Source: Apiotrichum sp. Y4204 (lineage: Eukaryota > Basidiomycota > Tremellomycetes > Trichosporonales > Trichosporonaceae). From it: DNA of 64,000 nucleotides. The notes beneath the pieces are model-generated. The model was not told the origin of the DNA. It was given only the letters and a program-made list of their open reading frames with translations, and did no database searches. This document shows, one piece after another, positions 10,291 to 22,079 of this stretch; the first letter of the stretch is position 1, and every line of letters begins with the position of its first letter. The stretch is from NCBI GenBank assembly GCA_025531455.1, contig JAMYHL010000045.1, forward strand, positions 124,001 through 188,000. The letters run 5' to 3'. The position numbers and the translations under genes were made by a program.

Positions 10291-12387
10291 GTGTTCCGCG
10301 CTGATCTGACAGTCCGAGTCTGAGTCTCAGTAGTCCCCCTCTTTCTGTTCTGCCCCTGTGTGCCCTGCCGCTTCCCCCTCCGGCCCCCTGGATGCTAGTA
10401 TGCTGGATGGGATGCTGGATGCTCCTTTGCTGGCCGGTATGCACTTGGGTGCAACCAGTGCCACACCATCCCAGCACCACAGAGCTCACCGCACCCAAAC
10501 GCCCTTTGGTCGCCACCATCGCGCATCCCAACGCCGCCCCAACCCGGTGCGCGGTGCATGCTCTGCACCACTCCTCGCATCCATCACTCCTCATCGCACC
10601 CATTTTTCTCGTGCATATCCCTGATCCACATCCATCCACATCCGCGTTGTACATCGTCGATTCCAGCCACCCACCACCAATGCAGCTCTCGGCTGCCTCG
10701 GCCAACACCCGTGTGCCCTGCGCCCTGCTAAGCTGCTACCCCGCCCCCACCCCCGGTCTTTCCCCCCTGGTCCCTTGTTCCCTTGCACACCCTGTGCGCT
10801 CTCCTCGCTCTCCCACTTCCCCTCCTGGCCGGCCACCCACACCCCCTTTTTCCCCCTCCCCCCTTCCCCCCTCCCCCCTTTCCGGTCCCCCCCTTCTCCC
10901 TCCCTGAATAGCACCCAATTAACCCAAGTACTCAAGTAGCCATAGGCGATAATAATGTATCTCTGTGTGTATGTGGATTACAAAAGTGCGATAATGCACC
11001 ATCTATGCATCTACACACACACACACACACACAACGTGCACCCATATACAGTACGTACAGTACAAAGAAGGATAATGCATCTTCTATTATGCACACACAC
11101 AGTACATACACACAGATCCACAGAACACACATCCACATCCAACATCCACCGCACCCACCCACACCCCGCTCTTCTGTGCTCTCTCTCTCGCCCGTTGTGC
11201 ATACAGTTTGTAGCTTGCAGTTTGGCTGTGGCTCGGACGACTGACAGGTCAAAAGCCACACTCTCCTCTCCTGCCCTCCCCTTCCACCTTCACACCCCCC
11301 TCCCTCCTCCCCCTCCCCCCCTTGGCTTTTTTTGCCAACGCATTCACTCCGTCCCAGCTGCTGCTGCTTACTGTGGCTCTTCCTCCCGAAGCCACTACGC
11401 ACACAGACCTTCGACCAGAACTAGAACCACAACACCACCAACCACCACACCAACTACCACCACAAACTCACCACCCAACACCACCTCTCCGCTGTCACTC
11501 CATTCCCTTTCCTCCGCATCCCTCCCCCTTTCCTTCCTATCAACAACACCACCAACGGAGCCCGTGGCGGACTAGCAGCAGCAACGCCCGGCGCGCACGA
11601 CACGACACGCTACGCTCAACACGCGCAGCATACACTCCGCCAGAGCCAATACGCATATCCTCGCCGAACCCTGGTGTGCTGTGTTGCAACACACAAAAAC
11701 CGGTGACCCACGGCTCACGGCAAGGCGCACTCGGCGCACACGGCCCTCTCGACCCAACATTCGAGTAGAGCTCCTCGGCGTGCAGAGGCGCAGAGGCATA
11801 GAGGCAACAGGTAAAGGCGGCCCTTGTCCCTGTGTGTGTCGTTGAATCGTCCGTCGACTCTTCTCTTTCTCCTTCTCCTCCTGTTCTCTCCTGTCCTGTC
11901 CTCGCCTGGCCTCGTCTGGTCGCGCGTTTACACACACATACACCATCCATCTGCAGCATCTGCGATTGTTCCACTCAGACACGCCCACCAACCACCACAA
12001 ACACAACCAACACAACAGATAACCACCAACAACCAACATCCACAACCACTCGTTTCCCCATCATCATCATTGTCATCATCAACATCGACATCATAATTAC
12101 TATCGCCATCACCCCACCATTCCAAACCTTGCTCCCTCCACACGGCGACCAGTACCATCCACGATTACCGCCACCGCCATAACGACCACCCCATATTCCA
12201 ACAGAGCACCGCCTCCTCATCGTCATTGTCCATCCTCCAGCATCCCCCTCGTGCCAGGCCGTAATCACAGTTGCCTGACAGTTGCGTCGAGTCTCTCGCA
12301 TCGGCACCACCACCCGCCCTTTGTCGTCCCCATCGCATTGTCCCATCCACCACACCGAGATTCATCGACCTTTTCCCTCCCCATCGC
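10291..12387 (+). promoter_or_regulatory. Long CT-rich promoter/leader of the LRG1-type gene
   Basis: About 2 kb of strongly pyrimidine-biased plus-strand sequence, with C/T blocks at 10740-10900 and 11270-11340 and CA- and CCA-rich stretches after 11400. It runs directly into the RhoGAP start codon. Frames here read as long Pro/Ser/His/Thr runs with no domain, as expected of a biased leader rather than a gene. Long CT-rich upstream regions are common ahead of regulatory genes in basidiomycete yeasts. How much is transcribed cannot be seen. Confidence 0.5.
11012..11033. repeat. (CA)n microsatellite
   Basis: About eleven CA dinucleotides in a row, inside the CT-rich upstream region of the RhoGAP gene. 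Imperfect CA-rich sequence continues to about 11115. Confidence 0.9.
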
Positions 12388-15300
12388 ATGACCCACCCTC
12401 GGGTTACTCTCCGCGGACCGGGACCACACTCGCCAGCACTCTCGTCGGCCGGGTCTACTGGGATGGAGAGATCACACCAGGGCTCCATGCTGGAGCGCTC
12501 TGATAGCATGTCGTTTGATCCACCCCAGATGCCCTCAACCTCTCGACGTCCGTCGGGGGCTTCAGTGCACTCCCAAGGAGCCTCGATCCACTCGCACGGT
12601 ACATCCACCCACCACGCATCCTCGCTCGGGTACGGCGTACACCCACCGCATTCCCCAGCATCCGTATCGTCGTCGTCGGCGCACTTCCGCGGGGATTATG
12701 ACGACAGCAGACAGCCGTGGTCGTACAGCCCACAGTCGGCTCCTATCGCACTCCCATCGTCAGCCGGAAGTGGTAGCGGGGCAAAGGCACAGGCAATACA
12801 CAGACAGCAGTTGCCGCGCATCGCCACGCCGTTGAATGACGACCAAGGGTCGCTCGAAGAGGGTCCCCGCAGTGCGCCGGCATCGAGCCCTCTTGCGGGC
12901 CCCGTGCCGCCATTCGTACAGCCGCCACGCTCATCGTCAAGCCCCGATCCCCGTTCAGCTGGACATTCTGCGGCAAGTTCCCCCATCACGTCGCCAACAG
13001 AGTCACGGCCGGGCGGGCCAGGCTATTTTCCCGTTCATCCCGGCCCGCCACATGTGTTCGACGCATCGCACAGCATCCGCAATGACAGCAGCTTGCGCGA
13101 ATCCAAGTCCTCTGGTGGCCTTGTCAAACCGCGCGCCGCGTTCATGTCCAATATTTCGGGCTCATCCTCTTCAACAGCCGTCGACGGCGGGCCACCGTCG
13201 CGCCGTTCCGAGACCCCCACATCCATGTCCTCGGCACACGGCCAAACATCGTCGACAATCACCGCAGTCGGCAACCCATCCAACCCGTCGTCCCAGCCAG
13301 TCAAACGCTCTGGCTCCGTAACATTTTGCGCAAAGTGTGGTTTCGCCGTCCGCGGCCAGTTTGTCCGCGCCCTGCATCAGGTATACCACCTGGACTGTTT
13401 CCGGTGCAAGGTGGGTGGCTTTTCCTTGTTTCTGCGCACTGACATAATCCCAGGATTGCGACAAGGTGGTGGCCCAAAAGTTCTTCCCCATCGAAGATGG
13501 CGACGCGCAGTACCCGTTGTGCGAGCGTGACTACTTTGCCAGGCTCAACTTGATATGTGCAAAGTGTGACCAGGCGTTGCGGTCGAGCTACATTACAGCA
13601 TGCGGTGAGTTCAGCACACCTTAGGGTCCAAAGCTCACATCAAGGTGAAAAGTTCCACGTCGAGCACTTCTCGTGCTCGGTCTGTGACACTGTGTTTGGA
13701 CCCAGCGATTCCTACTATGAACACGATGGGAAAGTCTGTGCGTATCAGCAAAGATGGTGCGAGGTGATTGTCTCTGACCTGAACAGACTGCCACTATCAC
13801 TACTCTATCAGCTTCGCCAACAAGTGTGTGGGCTGTGAAACGGCCATCCTGAAGCAGTTTGTGGAGATCAACCGTAACGGGCGAGACGAGTGCTGGCATC
13901 CAGAATGCTACATGATCCACAAGTTTTGGAACGTCCGGCTCGCCTCGCGCAACTTTACCACGCCGGCAGCGACGACACCGGTCACATCGTCCATATCGCT
14001 GCTCGAGATGAGCTCGTTGTCAATGTCGGGATCGCCGGTCAACACGACAGCAGGCAGCCCGAACTGGACACAGGAGGTCACTCCCGAGGAATTAAAGGAC
14101 CGACAGATCAACATGGAGCTCAAGGTCTCGCAAATCTGGCTCGTCCTCTCTGGATTCGAGGAGAGCTCGGCGGCCTGCATCGGCGATATGCTTCGTGTTG
14201 TCAACGAGCGCAAGCTGCTTGACGTGATCCTCCTCGCGGAAAAGTTTATCCTCCATGTGGAGACCCTCTTTGCTGTGATCGACGACTTGGAGGCCCAGTT
14301 TGCCGTGGCGGGTGTGAAGGGTGCGTATGATGTGGAGATTTATTTTGTGTAAGGCGAATCTCTGACCATCTCAGGTATGCCCCACGCACGAGAGGCCAAG
14401 CAGCTGTGCCGCAAATTGGTCAACTTTTTCTCCATGTTGTCCCAGATATCGCCCCATGGTGGCGCGATCCCCAACATGCCGGAGCTCCTCACACAGGTTA
14501 CTCAACTGGCGCACTACCTCAAGATCCTCATCCGTATCGCCTTGACGGGCGCGATAAAGTTGGATCGCGAGCAGGGAAATCCCAATGCGATGATGAACGC
14601 GCTCGCTCGGCTGCACATGCTCTCGCTGGATAACGCCGACCCATCTCTACAGAAACGCGGAGACCACCCGGACCCTCCGGCGCCACGTACCCCGTGGACT
14701 GGAAACGAGAGCCCCGAGGAGATGGCCCAGCGCAGCTTTGATTCTCTCACCCGCCATCCAGAGGGTCTTATCCCCAGCACACAAAACATCGCCTACGGAT
14801 ACAGGAGTTTGGCCGTGGAGACTACAGGCGAGACGACACTTCGTGGCCCTCAGGATGACCGTTTTGTTCCGAATGACGGCTGTGCGCACTGCAACGGCGC
14901 AATCGAAGACGATTGCATCCGCCAAGGCATGTTCAACCGTTGGCACTCCGCGTGTGTCGAGTGCAAGCAGTGCGGTGACAAGGCCAGCGCAACCAAGGGC
15001 TCAGAGTCGCCGCTCAACCGAACGATAACCGACGACGAATCCCACGAAGGTGGCGCATCGGTGGTAAAGGCCGTTCCGAAACGCAAACCGTCCCGTGTGG
15101 GAGACTTCAGTTACGAGCCGCCCAAGATCAAGTTCGCTCCCGCTGAGATCATCTGGTGTTCCCTCCATCGCTCGTCTAGTGCTATTGCTGGGTTCCAGCC
15201 TGTCTCGCGTCTCGAGCAGTTCGCCTTCCTCCTTCACGTTGCGCTCCGGAGATTGTACCTTCACTTCCGCGAGCACCACGGTATCCAGAGTGGTGAGTAC

Positions 15301-17399
15301 CGAATTCTATTATTTACATGTCCATGGCTGACAATTAGCTCTCACGCGCACTGAGCCTGAAGCAGACGTCAAGCGTGTCAAGAGTGTGACTCTTGACCGC
15401 AAGCTTTCTTCCACTGCTCGTCTTCCTCAGCGCTCGACTGTCGTCGAAAGTCCGGCAGGCAAAATGGCAGACGAGAACGGTCAGGTAACCACCCTGCGTG
15501 ATACTCCTCCTGTGATCATCCCTCCCGAGGTCGAAGAGGGTCCCAAGTCTGCGACCGTGGACGTAATCCGGCCAGCGTTCGCACGCAACAATACACAGAT
15601 TCGTATCGTCTCAGAGACGAATGCCACCGAGGGCGGCGATCCTGAACCACAGATCCGAAATATCAGCAACACGCTTATGCTCCCACGGCGAGCCCAGGAG
15701 GACGACGTTATCACCCTGAGCGACATCCCCATGTTGACAAGCCGCTCCCCCCGGTCTCCCATGGACTCTATTCCCCTCATGGCGCAGCTTTCCCCACTGC
15801 AGTCGCTCATCGTGCGCCATTTCGCCCTTCTTCAGGTCCAGAAGACGGGCATCGGCCACCTCGTCGAGCTCGACGAGGTGATCGAGCTGCTCGACTCGCG
15901 CAAAAACCAGTGGTGGAACAAGTTCTTCAAGGGCAATCCAAAAAGAGACCAGAAGCGCAAGGGCGTGTTTGGCGTTCCCATCGAGATTCTCATCGAGCGC
16001 ACCGGGTCGGATTCCCAGCTCGGCGCCAACCCCAACGTGCAGCTCCGCGTCCCGGAGTTTATTGAAGAAATCATTTCCACGATGCGTCAGCAGGACATGT
16101 CGGTTGAAGGTATTTTCCGCAAGAACGGCAACATTCGCAAACTGCAGGCCCTTGCAGACGCCCTCGACAAGGACTCGGCGTCCGTCGTGCTCGCGGATGA
16201 GAACCCCGTGCAGCTTGCGGCTCTTCTCAAGCGCTTCCTGCGCGAGATGCCCGACCCGCTGCTCACTTTCCGCCTGCATAAATTGTTTTGCGCCGCTGCG
16301 AGTAAGTCTTGCAAGAAGCATATTTTGAAGAGCTAGTCTGACTCCAGTGCTCCCGAATCCCGAGGACAAGAAGAGGACGCTTCACCTCTTGGTGACGCTC
16401 CTTCCCAAGCCCAACCGCGACATTATGGAGGTTCTTTTCGTTTTCCTCCGTTGGGTCGCTAGCTTCTCTTACCGTGACGAGGAGACCGGCAGCCGCATGG
16501 ACTTGGCCAACCTCGCAACTGTTATCTGCCCGAGCATTCTGTACGCCAAGGGCCAGAACGCCGCGCGCGACGAGAGCTTCATTGCCATCCAGGCGGTACA
16601 GGCACTTCTCGAGGCCCAGGACGACATTTACCACGTTCCTCCAGAGCTTCTTTTCGTGATCCACGAGAACGTCTCCCACATCTTCACGAAAGAAATCGAC
16701 CTTCCGCCAAAGGAGATTCACAAGCACTGCGCCAAGTATCTCCAGGCGCGCAACGTTCCCATGCATCACCGCGGCGAGCGACCAGGCGGCGGCCTTGCAC
16801 CAGGCTCCGGGCCGACACTCCGTGTTGAGCGACCGACCGACCTTCCTAGCAGACTGAGCGGATACAAGTCGGACAGCGGCAGCCGTGAGGGTCACGGTGA
16901 GCGCGAGCCGCGAGGCCGTGGCGGCGACCCACGCGACCGTGAACGCGATCCGAGGGAACGCGACCACCGGGCTGATCCGCGAGCGGACCCCCGCGACCGT
17001 GACCGTGAGGACATGGGATCCCTCCGCGCCAACGCTTCGCCTGCGCTCAACTCGCGTCCCACGAGCTGGGGCGCTGGCGGCGCCTCGGGGACCAGCACCC
17101 CGACTGGCAACAACAGTGGGGCGATGATGCAGATGCCGACGCCGCACATCAACGGTGCAGCTGTCACGTCACCCTCGTTCCCCACGCACTCGGCGCTCCA
17201 GCACCCCCTTCCGTCGCTTCCATCTCCTAGCTGGCGCGGCCCCTTCCAGGGCACGTCGGGCGGCAGCAATGGCTCGCGCCAGAGCTCGCGTGGATCGGCG
17301 CCCCCCTCCCCCAGCATCGCCGACGCCGAGCGCCGCAGCTTCCAGATGGAGCGCGACCGGTCGCGCGACCGCGCGTGGACCCCCAACGAGCGCCAGTAA
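12388..17399 (+). CDS. LRG1: LIM-domain Rho GTPase-activating protein, Lrg1 type
   Basis: Stimulates GTP hydrolysis by Rho1, so it tunes cell-wall glucan synthesis and polarity at the cell cortex. Seven exons (12388-13410, 13454-13604, 13645-13737, 13787-14320, 14375-15292, 15339-16301, 16348-17399) give 1577 residues. Order: a disordered Ser/Pro N-terminus; three consecutive LIM modules (about 313-520) starting CAKCGF and running through CDKVVAQKFF, CAKCDQAL, CSVCDTVF and CVGCETAI; a helical region; a fourth, interrupted LIM-like module (CAHCNG to CSLHR, about 768-865); then RhoGAP (about 1115-1310) with the arginine finger in GIFRKNGN (Arg about 1167). The tail is Arg/Asp/Glu-rich, then disordered. 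Three LIMs, a further LIM and a C-terminal RhoGAP is the Lrg1 arrangement. The first in-frame ATG was chosen; one at 12463 is an alternative. Confidence 0.93.
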
Positions 17400-19160
17400 T
17401 CAGACTGGGCCTGCGGGGCCATGATGAGCTCGGAAGGCAGATCTATTTGACATGACAATGGACTTGGGATGCCGCGTTTAATGTCTCGGACCCCTGGGAT
17501 GATGAGTTTCTTTGGATAATGGGCCTCAAAATGGACCATGGACCTCTCGCGATGGACATCGACGCCTCGCTCGACACTCTACCTCCGATACCCTCCCACA
17601 CCTTTCTCTCGCAATCTTTGGTTTTCGGCCATCTCTGGTTTGCCTGTTGTCGAGCACTACGCTCCTCTGTCCTGGGCTGCCCCCTCCCTGTTTTATTTAT
17701 TTCCACTTTTATTTCCTTCAGGCAGTTGCACGTCGTGCTGCGCTTCCTTCTATCGTCTGCGCTGTGCGCGCCCGGCTAGTCTGGCTCATATCTCCCCTCG
17801 CCATCCCACGGCTGGCCGCTCACGTGCCCTGCTATCTCCCTTCCACTACCACCCGCATTATATCCCACTTTATACCGCCAAGTCTGTATCACGTATCGCG
17901 TATTCCCTGGCCGCAGTGCCGATGCATCGTTGCAAGTGCGCTGCTGACGGACACTGTTCTAACTTGTACTAGCTGTGACTAACTGCGACTATCGACTGCC
18001 ACACCCATCGACACACTTGCACTAAGACGCATTGACCCCGCCACAGCCTCGATTGGTGCGGAATACCAAGCTCACACCCAGCTCACGCCGCATGACGTCC
18101 GGGAACTCACCCGGCATCAAGTGTGTCTGATGGTCGTCTGCAGATCGAATCTAGGTACTGGGCGCTCGGTACTGGGTACTTGCGTTCCCCGATGACCAGC
18201 GAAGGACAGCACTGCTGTACATTCCCAAGTCTGGTCCAGCACACCGTCTGCGAGAACTTGGGATTCCGAACTTGGGACTCGCTGCATGCTCGGGTGGTTC
18301 CCACGTTTTGCCCTGCGGCAGTCATATTCCGCACCTCGGCACCTTCGCACCTCAATGCTCGAGGGGTGATTGGGGTGTGTCTCGTCTCACGTCTTGCCTC
18401 ACGTCTTGCCCCACGTCTCGCTCGCATCTCGTCTTGCATCTCGAGTCCGCACCCGGAAAACCATCAGTGTCGGCTATGCCTATGCGCAGTCACGACCTGG
18501 GGCGCAGGAGTGACAAGCCGGCGTATTGTGGATCTACGATCTCGATCCCGGACCCAAGGACTGAGGAAGCGTACCCATGACGACTGATGGACGATGAGAA
18601 TGTCCTGACACCATGTTCCGACGGGATTCAGGCGTGATGTGTGTGCCAACGCCCTCGGGGAATGGCCGAGTCAAGTACCGGAGCTCCGGGGGCTACCGTA
18701 CTCTTGTGGATCGTTTGAAGACCCGGCTGCAGTGCCGGGATAAGACCGTGAAGCCGCGAAGTTGGACGCCCATGCGCATGCCGGACGCTCGCTCGGATGG
18801 GAACGCCAAGCCACGACACATGTCCGCACGCCGCGCGCCAAGAGATGCGAGATCGCGCATGCATGCAAGGCGCCGTCGCCCCGCGCCGTCAGTCATCATT
18901 CGCGCTCATGGATGGAGTGTCGGTCACTGGCCGTCCCACATCCCATCCAGCATCCCATCCCACATCCCATCTTCCCCGCACCCCATTCTCCCAGATCACC
19001 CACATCCACTGATTACCCACATCTACCCTCCTCCCCATGCTCACGGCTCATGCTGTCTTCATACCCCATATGGTCCACTGTCCCCATGCTCCAAGCTACC
19101 TCGTCGTCCATCCCCACCAGGCTCCCCTGCCTCGGTCCTCTGGTCTCCTCTGAAGAAGGA
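17400..19160. other. Intergenic region after LRG1
   Basis: About 1.8 kb between two plus-strand genes. It should hold the LRG1 3' untranslated region and the promoter of the GPI protein. Imperfect CATCCCA repeats occur at 18940-18980. The open frame before 19231 belongs to the reading frame of the next gene, but its composition is unnatural. No gene was seen. Confidence 0.55.
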
Positions 19161-19166
19161 TATAAA
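19161..19166 (+). promoter_or_regulatory. TATA box of the GPI-protein gene
   Basis: TATAAA sits 65 bases upstream of the start codon at 19231 and is followed by a CT-rich stretch (CTCTCTCCTCTC), the usual place for fungal transcription starts. Position and sequence support a core promoter. The TATA class fits a regulated cell-surface gene. Confidence 0.6.
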
Positions 19167-19230
19167 CGCTCCTTGCGGTCTCTCTATCACCAACCCAACC
19201 CAACACTCTCTCTCCTCTCATCTCTTCCCA

Positions 19231-20090
19231 ATGCGCGCGCTCCAGTACCTCCTCCTCGCGGCTCTTGCGCTCGCGCAGGACCCATCTCCCACCGACACCG
19301 CCGACACCGCCGACACCGCCGTGACCGACGGCACGGACGGGCTCACCCCCGCCGAGGCGACCGACGTGCCCACCAGCGTGCTCGAACTCCCGCCCACCCT
19401 CCCCTCTGGCACGTGGAACGCTACTTACTTGTGAGTGGTGAAAAGGTACTAGAGCTGACGGCAGCATTGCCCCGACGCGCAACAACTACTGTGAGTCTAT
19501 AGCCTGTACCCACCCCGAAATAGCTCACACCAGGGGTCAACGACAACGACAACGTCGCGGCGTGGCAGCCGCTCAACGTGCCCACCAACCTGATCCTCAC
19601 CAACTCGAACAGCAGCGTCCTCCCCCAGCCCATCCTCCTCGTGCAGAACCGTGCGTCCAACCACCAGACTCAATTAATGGCAGTGGCGGCTGGCACGTCG
19701 TCGTACAAGGCGCGCATCTCGAATCTCGTCCCCTCGAACAACTACATTCTCCAGCTCACCGCCGCGGGCAATCCCGACCGTTCGTATGCAGCACAACCAC
19801 GCTGACAGGCAGACAAGCTCGCGCAGACGCAGGGCTTCCACATCAAGCCCAACTCGACCGCCGCAATTCAGCAGGTTACCGGCATCCCCGCCACCGCGAC
19901 GCCCATCACACCCGGCGGGCCCCCTCCCGCCGGCCAAGTTCAGGATAACAACAACAACGGCGCCGCGGGCGGAAACACCACCCCGGGCTCGCCGTTCACC
20001 GCGCCGGCTCCTGCGAGCGCCGCGGAGAAGACTGCTGTCGGTGCAGGCACGCTTGCCGCCCTCCTCGTCCTCGTCGCCACCCTTCTGTAG
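19231..20090 (+). CDS. Secreted, probably GPI-anchored cell-surface protein
   Basis: Five exons (19231-19430, 19465-19490, 19534-19650, 19684-19779, 19813-20090) give 238 residues in continuous phase. The product begins with a signal peptide (MRALQYLLLAALALAQ) followed by Asp/Thr repeats (DTADTADTA). A central region of about 100 residues (GTWNATYF, then PLNVPTNLIL, then KARISNLVPSNNYILQL) alternates hydrophobic and polar residues like a small beta-sandwich. After an Asn/Gly/Pro/Thr linker it ends in a hydrophobic tail (AVGAGTLAALLVLVATLL) right at the stop, a GPI-attachment signal. The central part recalls Kre9/Knh1-like wall proteins, but only weakly. Two introns are just 33 nt. Secretion and anchoring are well supported; the role is unknown. 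Confidence 0.8.
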
Positions 20091-20383
20091 GAAGGGTGTT
20101 CGGACAATGTATGGTGACGTAGATGTAAATGCTGGATAGTTAGGATAGTGATAGGCCTGATGGACTGTGCGTATCTGGTGAATGGACAAAGCAGCATCGT
20201 GTTGTGCCATGTGGACTGCTGGACTCCTGGAGGTGACGAACGTGGGCGGATGACGTCGTTTTGCCACACATACTAGTATCTCTCGACTGTTGTTACCATC
20301 CACACTGGTATGGCCTCGTAAAGTTACACACTTGATCATCCACCTCGCGCTCACTTCTTTCACAGCACCATATCGCCCTCACA

Positions 20384-21933
20384 ATGTCAGAGAAGCACCC
20401 CTTCGCGCTACACGGCGCGCGGCCGACCCGCAACCAACGCATTGCGCTTTTCCTCCTCGGCCAGCTTACCCTGGTAGTTTCTCTGGTGATGCTTCTGGAC
20501 ATTCTCCCCAACAGCATCTTTCGTCCCCGCCCCCATCCCCACCTTCCTCATCACCATCCCCACCACCCCCGAGATCCATACGGCGGCAAGACCCTCGCCC
20601 CCGCAAACTACACTGTTCTCGCGGGTTATTTCCGCCAGGACGAGCCGGATTTCAACCCCGACGGATACGATATGCTCAAGGACGGGTTCGGGCTGCTGGA
20701 TAAGCGACCGCAGCGGTGGCGCGAGTTTGTAAAGTGGGTATTTGGACATGGGGCGCTGATGGGCGTGTCTTGTTGGCGTTCTTGTGATCCAGGAGGAAGG
20801 CGGTGTCTGCTGGGCATTCGTGTTTCTCTCTTCCTCTTCCCCGTTCCTCTCTCTACTCCTGTCTCTCTCGCTCAGTATCTCTCTCTCATTGTCCTCTTGA
20901 CAGCTGATCCACTCTGATGAGTTTAGCTGACAGTAGAAACATCACGGCGCTGAACCGCGCAGCGGACGCGCACACTACATTCAAGGTGCTCTTCCTCGCG
21001 CGCCACGGCGAGGGATGGCACAACGTCGCGGAGGCGCACTACGGCACGCACGCGTGGGACTGTCACTGGAGCATGCTCGAGACGGACGGGAACTGGACCT
21101 GGGTGGGTAGAGGGGAATGGGGCTGAGTTGTTCGTGATGCAGCCCCCTGGATTTCGCTTGCTCACACGCAGGGCCCCGATCCGCTGCTTACTCCCCTCGG
21201 CGAGGCGCAGGTGCGTGCGGCCAAGGAGGGATGGATGAGGGAACGGCGGGACCACGTGCCGTTCCCCCAGTCGCTGTACTCGAGCCCGCTGCGCCGCGCG
21301 GCGAGCACCCTTGAGATCACATGGGGGGATATCCTGCTTGGCAAGCGCGTGCGCCCTGTGGTGAGTGAAGCGCTATCCAGCTATGCCTTTTGTGATGCTC
21401 AGCTGGCGGATTCATCACGACTAACCGCAGATCAAAGAAATGCTCCGGGAATCCATCGGTCTGCACACCTGCGACCGCCGCTCGTCCAAGTCCTTCCTCA
21501 CGGCCTCGTACCCAGGTTTCGACTTTGAGCCCTCGTTCACAGAGCACGATCCCCTATGGGATGCCGAGTTCCAGGAGACGCTCCCTCAGGAAGCCATGCG
21601 TCTCCGCCTCGCGCTCAACGAGATCTTTGCGACGGACGCAAACACATTCGTGTCCATTACGGCGCACAGCGGCGTCATTAACGCGCTCTTCCATGCGATT
21701 GGGAAACGGCGGTTCCAGCTCCAGACCGGCGGGTTTGTTCCTGTTGTGGTGAGTGCTACAGGGTCAAGAAGTAGCACGACGCACGACTGACATCTCAGCT
21801 GAAGGCTACGTCCCACCCCACCGCGACGTTCAGCCCAATTGTCCGTGGCCAGAGCGCGACGGCGCCGGCGTGTACCATCGACCCGACGCCGACTGAGGGG
21901 ATCGTTGTGGTGACGCCTGTTGTAATGGGATGA
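20384..21933 (+). CDS. Membrane-anchored histidine phosphatase (phosphoglycerate-mutase-like)
   Basis: Five exons (20384-20733, 20937-21102, 21172-21360, 21431-21748, 21799-21933) give 385 residues. A hydrophobic segment at residues about 19-41 suggests a type II signal anchor, followed by a His/Pro-rich stretch. The catalytic fold starts with the family signature LARHGEGWHN (RHG at about 139-141, nucleophilic His). It continues through LYSSPLRRA and the acid/base residues to the second catalytic His in SITAHSGVINALF (about 314). Members closest in style are yeast Pmu1-like phosphomutases/phosphatases. The missing mutase signatures argue for phosphatase rather than glycolytic mutase. The first acceptor is ambiguous between 20934 and 20937, a difference of one residue. 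Lumenal or external orientation is inferred; the substrate is unknown. Confidence 0.85.
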
Positions 21934-22079
21934 ATGCCGCATCATGTAGTTGTACGATCTATGAACTCTTGTGTTAAGAGCGTGCCCCAGTCAAAATGTC
22001 GTCCAACATGGATGATCGCCATACCTTGGTCGTCTGACGTCCGCTCACTAAGTCGAGTACAGTGCATCACGCGTAGCAA

